Below are positions 1-6,245 of a stretch of 7,440 nucleotides of DNA, piece after piece. Within the stretch, counting starts at the first letter, position 1; every line of letters begins with the position of its first letter. This stretch comes from Desulfobacteraceae bacterium (GTDB lineage: Bacteria; Desulfobacterota; Desulfobacteria; Desulfobacterales; Desulfosalsimonadaceae), in NCBI GenBank assembly GCA_011389605.1, contig JAABTZ010000149.1, forward strand, positions 1-7,440, written 5' to 3'. Both the position numbers and the translations under genes were made by a program. Below the pieces are notes generated by a model. That model did no database searches. It was not told the origin of the DNA and saw nothing but the letters and a program-made list of their open reading frames with translations.

Positions 1-723
1 CGAAGCGCCCTTGAGCTCAAAGAAAACAGGCCTGAAACCGATGTGTTTATCATCTACAGGGATATGCGTCCCTACGGGCTAAGAGAGGATCTTTACCGGC
101 AGGCACGGGAAAAGGGAATTAAGTTTTTGCGCTACAACTTTGACAAGGGCCTGGAAGTCGAAAATGAAAACGGGGCCCTAAAGGTTAGTTTTACTGACTT
201 TGCACTAAAACGGCAAATGGAGATTTCCCCGGATCTTATCGTTCTTGCCTCGGCAGTTGTTCGCGAAAAAAATGATCCCCTGGCAAGATTTTTCAAGGTC
301 ACCCAAAACGATGACGGGTTTTACGTGGAGGCTCACCTGAAACTAAGACCCGTGGATTTTGCAACAGACGGGGTTTTTCTGTGCGGTCTGGCCCACGGGC
401 CAAAACCGGTTGATGAATCAATTGCCCAGGCTCAGGCTGCTGCTGCCAGGGCAGTGACCCTTCTTTCGGCAAAAACCATTCCGGTTAGCGGAACCGTTGC
501 TCAGGTAAATCCCTCTATTTGCTCCAGCTGCGGGGTGTGTGTTTCCGTATGCCCCTATTCAGCCCCGAGGTTCAGCGAAAAAACAGGCAGGGCTGAAATT
601 GAATCAGCACTCTGCAAGGGCTGCGGATTATGCGTGGCTTCATGCCGCTCAGGCGCCATAGAACTGAAGGGATTTGGAAACAGCCAGATCATGTCCATGA
701 TTGATGTATCAATGGCAAGCTGA
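1..723 (+). CDS. hdrA: HdrA-like FAD/iron-sulfur oxidoreductase subunit, C-terminal part (5' truncated)
   Basis: This is the last 240 codons of a gene that begins before the window; the frame is open from base 1 and ends at TGA 721-723. HdrA-type proteins are cytoplasmic FAD proteins that pass electrons between ferredoxin, hydrogenase- or flavin-linked partners and a HdrBC-like disulfide reductase; in sulfate reducers they serve several electron-bifurcating or confurcating complexes. Visible here are a RDMRPYGLRE segment typical of HdrA (about residues 20-29 of the fragment), the FAD-domain closing segment FLCGLAHGPKPVDESIAQA (about 126-144), and a two-cluster ferredoxin domain. Its cysteines are 174, 177, 180, 184 and 205, 208, 211, 215 (CSSCGVCVSVCP and CKGCGLCVASC). 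The tail GFGNSQIMSMID also resembles HdrA. No HdrB, HdrC or MvhD gene follows, so partners must lie upstream or elsewhere. The family call is strong; assignment to a specific complex is not possible without the N terminus. Confidence 0.86.
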   Translation, partial: RSALELKENRPETDVFIIYRDMRPYGLREDLYRQAREKGIKFLRYNFDKGLEVENENGALKVSFTDFALKRQMEISPDLIVLASAVVREKNDPLARFFKVTQNDDGFYVEAHLKLRPVDFATDGVFLCGLAHGPKPVDESIAQAQAAAARAVTLLSAKTIPVSGTVAQVNPSICSSCGVCVSVCPYSAPRFSEKTGRAEIESALCKGCGLCVASCRSGAIELKGFGNSQIMSMIDVSMAS

Positions 724-734
724 AAAAACGCAAT

Positions 735-3700
735 ATGAAATATATTGCCGATCTGCATATTCATTCCCGTTTTTCCAGGGCTACGGCCAGAAACCTTGAT
801 TTCCCCCATCTCTACATGGCCGCACGGCAAAAGGGAATCACTGTTGTAGCCACCGGGGATTTTACCCATCCCCGGTGGCTTGAAGAAATCCGTGAATACC
901 TGGAACCTGCCGAACCCGGACTGCTTAAGCTAAAAGCCGACTTTGCCGGAGAATGCGAAAAGCAAATCGCCGTGGCCGGCAACAATCCCGTGCGCTTTAT
1001 GCTTTGCACGGAAATCAGCAATATTTACAAAAAAAATTCCATTACCCGTAAACTCCACCACCTGGTCTTTTTCCCGGAGCTTTCCCATGTGGAAACATTC
1101 AACTCGCGCCTGTCTGCCATCGGCAATTTAAAGTCCGACGGCAGGCCCATTCTTGGACTGGATTCCAAAAATCTGCTGGAAATCATGCTCGAAACCCATG
1201 AGTCAGGTTTTCTAGTTCCGGCTCATATCTGGACCCCATGGTTTTCACTGTTTGGATCCAAATCGGGATTTGATTCTGTTGCCGAATGCTTTGAAGATCT
1301 TTCCGGCAACATCTTTGCCGTGGAAACAGGACTTTCCTCTGATCCCCCCATGAACTGGCGGGTGGCTGACCTGGATAACCGGACACTGATTTCAAATTCC
1401 GACGCCCATTCTCCTGCCAACCTTGGCAGGGAGGCCAACCTGTTTGATACTGATCTTTCCTATTATGCAATAAGAAATGCCCTGGAAACCGGAAATGCCG
1501 ATAATTTCCTGGGAACCCTGGAATTTTTCCCTGAAGAAGGCAAATACCACCAGGACGGCCACCGTAAATGCGGGGTAAATCTCCACCCGAGACAAACCAT
1601 TGAAAACGGAGGCATCTGTCCTGTATGCCGAGCACCGGTGACCGTGGGCGTGCTCTACCGGGTTGAAGAGCTGGCAGGCCGGAAAGAAGGCGAAAAACCT
1701 GAAAGAACCCATCCTTTCTACAGCCTGATTCCATTGGCGGAAATACTGTCTGAGCTTATCGGGGTTGGGCCTAAAAGTAAAAAAGTTACCCATGCCCTGC
1801 AAACTGTAATCAGCCAAATAGGCCCCGAACTGCCCGTTTTGCATGATATGCCTGTTGATATCTTAAAAAATTCCGGAAACCGGCTGCTGGCCGAAGCAAT
1901 AGAACGAATGCGCAAGGGCCTGGTTTATCGCCAGCCGGGATTTGACGGCCAGTACGGACGTGTCACCATTTTCAGCCCTGAGGAACGCGAGCGTTTAACA
2001 GGCCAGCAGGCTTTGTTTGATATCCCTGCAGCAGCTCCGCGAAAAAAAAAGCCGCCTCGAAGCACGCCAAAAACCAACCCCACAGCGGCGAAACCATTAT
2101 CTAGTTCCTGTGATTCAAAAAAAACCACCCAGGTTTCCGGTGAAAATCCGATTCTGGCAGGCCTTAACCCTGCCCAGCAGAAGGCGGTCACCCACGGTGG
2201 CGGCCCCCTGCTGATTGCAGCCGGACCGGGAACCGGCAAAACCCGGACTCTGACCTGCCGGATCGCCTGGCTTATGCAAACCAAAGCCGCCCTGGCCAAA
2301 CAAATTCTTGCGGTAACTTTTACCCACAAGGCTGCCGGCCAGATGCAGCAGCGCCTGGCAGCAATGCTGGGCCCGGATGCCGCCCTGCCAGTGGCCCGAA
2401 CCTTTCATGCTTTTTGCTTCTCCTTGTTAAAGGAACTGCAAAAAGCTCCGGATCATGCCATTGCAGATGAACAAGAGCGTCTTGCCCTGATTAAAGAGGC
2501 CGCAGATCTTGTCAGAGAGCAGGGCATGGATGTGGCGGAAAAACCAGATATTTTTCTTGATCAGATTTCAGCTGCAAAACAGCGAGTGCTTTCACCTGAG
2601 GACGATTTAAAGTCAATAGCCGGCCATGAGGACACTTCGGTGCTTTGCGCGGTGTACGGCAAATACCAGGATCTTCTTGAGACACAACATCTCTGGGATT
2701 ACGAGGATCTTATATGCCGCACCATAATGCACCTGGACTCGGAGCCGGCACGGTGCCTTACCCTTCAGAGACGATATCCGTTTGTGTTTATTGATGAATA
2801 CCAGGATCTAAATTATGCCCAGTATCGCCTGGTGCGGCAGTTATGCCCCGAAGATGGTCAGATATGCGTTATTGGTGATCCGGACCAGTCCATTTATGGT
2901 TTCCGTGGTTCTGATCCTTCTTATTTCCGGCAATTTGCCCGGGATTTTCCTGATGCCGAAATTATTAACCTGAAACAAAACTATAGATCCACGGAAACCA
3001 TTCTGTCGGCAGCCTCCCAGATTTTGCCGGCAAAAGGCTCTGACGGGGAGTTGGGCCGAATTTTTTCTGGCATTGAGGGCACCGGGCACGTTCATCTTAT
3101 AAATGCCGCCTCAGAGAGGGCCGAGGCAGTGGCTGCCGGCAAAATTATCGAACAAATGGTTGGCGGCATGGGATTTGACTTCCACGATTTTGACAAATCC
3201 AAACAATTCTGCAGGGACCTGCGGGAGCGATCTTTTTCAGACTTTGCCGTTTTATTTCGAACCCGGGCCCAGGGGGAATTGTTTGCTGAAATTTTCGGCA
3301 ATGCGGGAATTCCCTGCCAGATGGCAAGCAAAGCCAGCGTATGGGGCATTGCCGGAGTCGCAGAACATATCTCGGCATTGAAAATCATTGAAGGCCTGGG
3401 CTCCGGCCGGGACATGGAGCGCCTTATAGGTACCCTTGAGCCCGATTTTTCCAAAAAAGACTTTGCAGCAGTTAAGGCCTGGGCAAGAAGCAGGAAGCTT
3501 TCTGTAAACGGCCTGCTGGCAGAAGCCCACCGTACGGGTATCTCCGAGCTGGACCCGGTTGCCGCCTTTCGGCTCAACAATTTTCTCGACCAGATGGCAG
3601 CTCTTGAAAAAGCCGCTGCCGGCCCGGAAGTATCCAAAAAACTTGAACAAATCATTAACATCCTTGAAAAATCCCTGCCCGAGCCCGGGCAAACCCAGAC

Positions 3701-4148
3701 TGAAACCATTAAAGAGCTTAAGCAACTGGCTGACGGGTTTGGCGCAGACGCCCCCGGATTTATTGAAACACTGGCACTGCGCTCAGACCCTGACTTCTGC
3801 CGGGATATTGAAAAAGTCTCGCTGTTAACCCTGCATGCGGCCAAGGGTCTTGAATTTCCAGTGGTCTTTATTGCCGGGTGTGAAGATGGTCTTATCCCAT
3901 TTAAGGGCACGGCCAGGCAATCAACTGATTTGGATGAAGAGCGCAGGCTTTTTTATGTAGGCATCACCCGGGCAATGTCGGAGCTGTTTCTTACATCCAG
4001 CCGCACCCGGCGCATTTACGGAAAAACCCGGCACCAGGAGCCATCCCAGTTTATTGCACAAATCGCAAATCAGCTCAAAAAAGAAATTTCCGTGGGCCGG
4101 GAATCAAAAAAAAACAAACAGTTGCAGCTACGCCTGTTTTCTGATTAA
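735..4148 (+). CDS. Endonuclease Q (PHP domain + zinc ribbon) fused to UvrD/PcrA-type SF1 DNA helicase
   Basis: This 1137-residue protein joins two complete enzymes. Residues 1-~425 match endonuclease Q (COG1379), which nicks DNA 5' of uracil, hypoxanthine and abasic sites. They comprise a PHP domain (D6-H8-H10 in DLHIHSRFS, D42/H45 in ATGDFTHP, E93, H109, D223/H225 in SDAHSP), a zinc ribbon (C279 and CPVC 295-298, with H276/H284 nearby) and a helical domain ending in GFDGQYGRV. A Lys/Pro/Thr-rich linker (~430-470) leads to an SF1A helicase. Its motifs are Q (GLNPAQQKAV 476-485), Walker A GPGTGKT 497-503, Ia TFTHKAA, II FIDEYQD 685-691, III GDPDQSIYGFRG, IV QNYRST, V LTLHAAKGLEFP and VI RRLFYVGITRA. 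All key residues are present, so both halves look active. Two clamp-motif-like peptides occur, QQALF 424-428 and QLRLF 1131-1135. ATG 735 is chosen because EndoQ proteins start at exactly this MKYIADLHIH. No Shine-Dalgarno is visible, so translation may couple to hdrA 11 bases upstream. The helicase's partner and substrate are inferred. Confidence 0.93.
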   Translation: MKYIADLHIHSRFSRATARNLDFPHLYMAARQKGITVVATGDFTHPRWLEEIREYLEPAEPGLLKLKADFAGECEKQIAVAGNNPVRFMLCTEISNIYKKNSITRKLHHLVFFPELSHVETFNSRLSAIGNLKSDGRPILGLDSKNLLEIMLETHESGFLVPAHIWTPWFSLFGSKSGFDSVAECFEDLSGNIFAVETGLSSDPPMNWRVADLDNRTLISNSDAHSPANLGREANLFDTDLSYYAIRNALETGNADNFLGTLEFFPEEGKYHQDGHRKCGVNLHPRQTIENGGICPVCRAPVTVGVLYRVEELAGRKEGEKPERTHPFYSLIPLAEILSELIGVGPKSKKVTHALQTVISQIGPELPVLHDMPVDILKNSGNRLLAEAIERMRKGLVYRQPGFDGQYGRVTIFSPEERERLTGQQALFDIPAAAPRKKKPPRSTPKTNPTAAKPLSSSCDSKKTTQVSGENPILAGLNPAQQKAVTHGGGPLLIAAGPGTGKTRTLTCRIAWLMQTKAALAKQILAVTFTHKAAGQMQQRLAAMLGPDAALPVARTFHAFCFSLLKELQKAPDHAIADEQERLALIKEAADLVREQGMDVAEKPDIFLDQISAAKQRVLSPEDDLKSIAGHEDTSVLCAVYGKYQDLLETQHLWDYEDLICRTIMHLDSEPARCLTLQRRYPFVFIDEYQDLNYAQYRLVRQLCPEDGQICVIGDPDQSIYGFRGSDPSYFRQFARDFPDAEIINLKQNYRSTETILSAASQILPAKGSDGELGRIFSGIEGTGHVHLINAASERAEAVAAGKIIEQMVGGMGFDFHDFDKSKQFCRDLRERSFSDFAVLFRTRAQGELFAEIFGNAGIPCQMASKASVWGIAGVAEHISALKIIEGLGSGRDMERLIGTLEPDFSKKDFAAVKAWARSRKLSVNGLLAEAHRTGISELDPVAAFRLNNFLDQMAALEKAAAGPEVSKKLEQIINILEKSLPEPGQTQTETIKELKQLADGFGADAPGFIETLALRSDPDFCRDIEKVSLLTLHAAKGLEFPVVFIAGCEDGLIPFKGTARQSTDLDEERRLFYVGITRAMSELFLTSSRTRRIYGKTRHQEPSQFIAQIANQLKKEISVGRESKKNKQLQLRLFSD
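2042..2104 (+). other. Possible slippery A-run in the EndoQ-helicase linker with an early -1 frame stop
   Basis: An A9 run (2042-2050) followed by G reads in frame as A_AAA_AAG (2045-2051), the heptamer used by dnaX for -1 frameshifting. After a -1 slip, 17 further codons are read before TAG at 2102-2104. That would give a ~456-residue EndoQ without the helicase. A +1 shift or loss of one A would instead end at TGA 2212-2214. A 5-bp pairing GCCGC 2051-2055 / GCGGC 2085-2089 lies downstream, but it abuts the slip site and has a long loop. No upstream Shine-Dalgarno-like stimulator is seen. A-runs of eight or more occur elsewhere in these genes, so this may be incidental. Confidence 0.25.
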
Positions 4149-4150
4149 TA

Positions 4151-5923
4151 ATGGATCGTATGGATCACTTTTTTGCCGGATACATTCTCAAGGCCTTTGA
4201 CAGATATCATCAAAGCTTTAAGGAAATTACAAGGTGCACCGGGATGAAATTCCGGCAGGCCGACTGGCAGGGAATCAAAGATGATGCTGTTGAAAGGCTG
4301 GAACTCTACAGCCGCATTGCAGACACCACTGTTGCAGAAATTCGCGGCATGCTCGGGGAAACCGATAGCGAACAAAACCTGGCAGCCTGGAAAAATGTCA
4401 AGGGCCGATTCATAGAAATAATAAGTGAGCGCTATGATTTTACCCTTGCGGAAACCTTTTTCAATTCGGTGACCAGAAGGGTTTTTTCAGTCATGGGTGT
4501 TAATCCTGAAATTGAATTCACTGTATCGGATTTCAAGATCCCCCTGATCGAAGAAAAGCCTTGCCCCATCTGTTCCGCCTATCCTGATGGCTACCAGGGA
4601 GCCAGCATCGGGTCAGTTATTGAAAATATCCTGTCCGCATTCAGCAAACAACTCCCGTTTGCTGATATCCCCGGAGACAGCCGCCGCACTGCCGAGGCTG
4701 TAAGAACACACCTGGAGCAAAGGGGAATCAGACAGGAGGATCTTCGTGTTGAAATGGCGGACTCCGTGTTTTACCGCCAGAAGGCAGCCTATCTTGTGGG
4801 CCGCATGCAGGCGGGAAAAAGGCTTGAGCCGCTGGTTTTGTGCATTTTAAACATTGAAGGGAAAATATTTGTGGATGCGGTACTGCTGGAGACTGCAGAG
4901 GTAAGCATCCTGTTTAGTTTTGCCAACGCATATTTTCACGTGGATGTTTCCGTACCCGGGGAAATGATCAATTTCTTAAAAAGTATCCTACCGGAAAAAC
5001 GGGTATCTGAAATATATACGGCAATCGGTTATTACAAGCACGGCAAGGCCGAGCTTTTCAGGGAACTGACACGGAGCCTGGATCAGACCAGCGGTCGCTT
5101 TGAAATCGCCCCTGGCCAGGAAGGGATGGTGATGATAGTTTTCACGGTTCCGGCCATTAATGTTGTGTTCAAAGTGATCAAGGAGCGCTTCGGTGCGCCG
5201 AAGAAAACCACACGGGAACACATCCGGAACCGCTATTTGTTGGTGTTCAGGCATGACAGGGCCGGGCGGCTGGTCGATGCCCAGGAATTTGAACATCTCA
5301 GGTTTGACCGGGCTCTTTTCTCGGAACAATTGATCCGGGAGTTTGAAAAAAAAGCCCCCAATACCTTTATTCAAAGCGGCAGCCGGATCATTATACGCCA
5401 CCTTTACACGGAGCGCAGGCTGACTCCGCTGGATATCTACATCAGGCAAAATCCGCCCGAATCGGTCAAAGAAGTCATGATTGACTACGGCTGGGCGATC
5501 AAGGAGCTGGCTGCCAGCAACATATTTCCGGGAGATCTTTTTTTTAAAAATTTCGGGGTGACCAGAAGGGGCAGGGTGGTGTTCTACGACTATGACGAGC
5601 TTTTGTTTTTAACCGACTGCAAATTTAAAAAACTCCCGGAGCCAAGAGATGATGACGAAATCATGTCTGATGAATCCTGGTTTCCCGTGGGTGAAAATGA
5701 TGTGTTCCCCGAGGAGTTCAGGAAGTTTCTCCTTCCGCCCAAATATTTGCAGCACGAGTTTGAAAGGGTTCACGGCGACCTCTTTGGCGTGGATTTCTGG
5801 CGTAATATGCAGAAAAAACATGAGGCCGGTGAAGTAATTCACATTCTGCCCTACCGCAGTCACCGCCGCCTTGGCCTCCACATTTTAGAGGACTCGGGGC
5901 TCTACTACCTTAATCAAATCTGA
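4151..5923 (+). CDS. aceK: Isocitrate dehydrogenase kinase/phosphatase AceK
   Basis: AceK is a cytoplasmic bifunctional enzyme that phosphorylates isocitrate dehydrogenase to inactivate it and removes the phosphate again, setting the split between the TCA cycle and the glyoxylate bypass. The 590 residues are close to the E. coli length (578). The N-terminal regulatory half is recognisable (ILKAFDRYHQSF, FRQADW, VNPEIEF). The kinase-like half has the ATP loop APGQEGM 320-326, the ATP-binding lysine in FKVIK (K341), an Asp aligning with E. coli D371 (D376 in RLVDAQEF), RHLYTERR 416-423, NIFPGDLFFKNFGVTR 457-472 and FYDYDE 478-483. DVFPEEFRKFL and HGDLF close the fold. All expected catalytic residues are present. 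A CPIC pair at 138-141 looks atypical. The gene starts two bases after the helicase stop. ATG 4160 is an in-frame alternative start, and neither start has a clear Shine-Dalgarno. No aceA, aceB or icd is nearby, which is unlike enterobacteria. Confidence 0.96.
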   Translation: MDRMDHFFAGYILKAFDRYHQSFKEITRCTGMKFRQADWQGIKDDAVERLELYSRIADTTVAEIRGMLGETDSEQNLAAWKNVKGRFIEIISERYDFTLAETFFNSVTRRVFSVMGVNPEIEFTVSDFKIPLIEEKPCPICSAYPDGYQGASIGSVIENILSAFSKQLPFADIPGDSRRTAEAVRTHLEQRGIRQEDLRVEMADSVFYRQKAAYLVGRMQAGKRLEPLVLCILNIEGKIFVDAVLLETAEVSILFSFANAYFHVDVSVPGEMINFLKSILPEKRVSEIYTAIGYYKHGKAELFRELTRSLDQTSGRFEIAPGQEGMVMIVFTVPAINVVFKVIKERFGAPKKTTREHIRNRYLLVFRHDRAGRLVDAQEFEHLRFDRALFSEQLIREFEKKAPNTFIQSGSRIIIRHLYTERRLTPLDIYIRQNPPESVKEVMIDYGWAIKELAASNIFPGDLFFKNFGVTRRGRVVFYDYDELLFLTDCKFKKLPEPRDDDEIMSDESWFPVGENDVFPEEFRKFLLPPKYLQHEFERVHGDLFGVDFWRNMQKKHEAGEVIHILPYRSHRRLGLHILEDSGLYYLNQI

Positions 5924-6013
5924 CTGCCGGGTGACAGACCGCTTATGCCACCCCTGATGTTTATAACTGTTTTTTTCGATCCGTCCTGGCTGAATGTGGA
6001 AGAAATCTTCACC

Positions 6014-6040
6014 CCGGGGCCCCCAAAACTCCGGTTATTT
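6014..6040 (+). terminator. Weak candidate Rho-independent terminator downstream of aceK
   Basis: CCGGGG (6014-6019) can pair with CTCCGG (6029-6034) across a 9-base loop, followed by TTATTT (6035-6040). The stem is only 6 bp, includes one G-T pair and competes with an overlapping GGGGCCCC palindrome. It lies about 90 bases after the aceK stop. The call is therefore tentative. Confidence 0.2.
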
Positions 6041-6141
6041 CCAGTGCGTGCAAAGTCATTATTCCTTTCCTATTTTCAGCGGCAAGCAGTTTACATGCTA
6101 TCTACTGTCTTTTGCATGTTGAAATAAGCAATATCCTGTAT

Positions 6142-6170
6142 TTTCTCAAAACACGGAAATGCATTATAAA
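6142..6170 (+). promoter_or_regulatory. Weak candidate sigma-70-type promoter for the molybdenum hydroxylase genes
   Basis: TATAAA at 6165-6170 is a reasonable -10 element in an AT-rich stretch about 75 bases before the start codon. The hexamer 17 bases upstream (TTTCTC, 6142-6147) is a poor -35. No GG-N10-GC sigma-54 pattern was seen nearby. The position is plausible but the match is weak. Confidence 0.22.
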
Positions 6171-6234
6171 TGGATAAAAAAATCTGTTGATTCAATTTTC
6201 ACCAAAGGCCAACCATGACCAGCAAAGCCCGGCA

Positions 6235-6240
6235 GGGAGG
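6235..6240 (+). promoter_or_regulatory. Ribosome binding site deciding the start of the [2Fe-2S] subunit
   Basis: GGGAGG (6235-6240), continuing as GGGAGGTGA, is the strongest Shine-Dalgarno sequence in the window. It ends five bases before ATG 6246. The in-frame GTG at 6240 overlaps the site itself, which argues for ATG 6246 as the true start. Confidence 0.8.
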
Positions 6241-6245
6241 TGAGC

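Larger units (their letters stand above)
5924..6245 (+). other. Intergenic region between aceK and the molybdenum hydroxylase genes
   Basis: I find no convincing gene in these 322 bases. Near aceK there is a weak stem GGGTG 5929-5933 / CACCC 5949-5953, with a T7 run at 5970-5976 too far downstream to be a classical terminator. A second stem, CCGGGG 6014-6019 / CTCCGG 6029-6034 (one G-T pair), precedes TTATTT and is the better terminator candidate. A 6-bp inverted repeat ACATGC 6093-6098 / GCATGT 6114-6119 follows. The stretch from about 6120 to 6200 is AT-rich, as expected for a promoter serving the downstream pair. The only longer open frame (5945-6127) has no ribosome binding site and no recognisable family. 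Confidence 0.6.

Noticed and set aside
43..723. GTG 43 as a start codon for the first gene
   Set aside because: The same frame is open to base 1, and the residues before GTG 43 continue the HdrA sequence. The gene is truncated by the window edge, not started here.
1183..1734. 183-codon open frame on the minus strand
   Set aside because: It is antisense to the conserved EndoQ PHP and zinc-ribbon region. Low-complexity composition and no family resemblance mark it as a shadow.
3092..3910. 272-codon open frame on the minus strand
   Set aside because: It lies wholly inside the helicase coding region, shows no recognisable family or ribosome binding site, and has the Ser/Arg-rich composition expected of an antisense shadow. 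The + strand frame carries conserved helicase motifs throughout.
4106..4114. A9 run giving an A_AAA_AAC heptamer near the 3' end of the fusion gene, a possible frameshift site
   Set aside because: A -1 shift would end at TGA 4142-4144, changing only the last residues with almost no length difference. It would remove the QLRLF motif, but there is no stimulatory structure and A-runs are common in this region.
4468..5570. 14-base direct repeat GGTGACCAGAAGGG at 4468-4481 and 5557-5570
   Set aside because: Both copies encode the same Val-Thr-Arg-Arg tetrapeptide at conserved places in AceK. This is best explained by coding coincidence, not by a mobile or regulatory repeat.
5929..5976. Stem GGGTG/CACCC followed by a T7 run just after aceK, considered as a terminator
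   Set aside because: The stem is only 5 bp with a 15-base loop, and the T-run starts 17 bases after it, so it does not fit a Rho-independent terminator.
5945..6127. 60-codon open frame in the intergenic region
   Set aside because: There is no Shine-Dalgarno before the ATG and no recognisable protein family. The region has terminator-like and AT-rich noncoding character, and a frame of this length is expected by chance.
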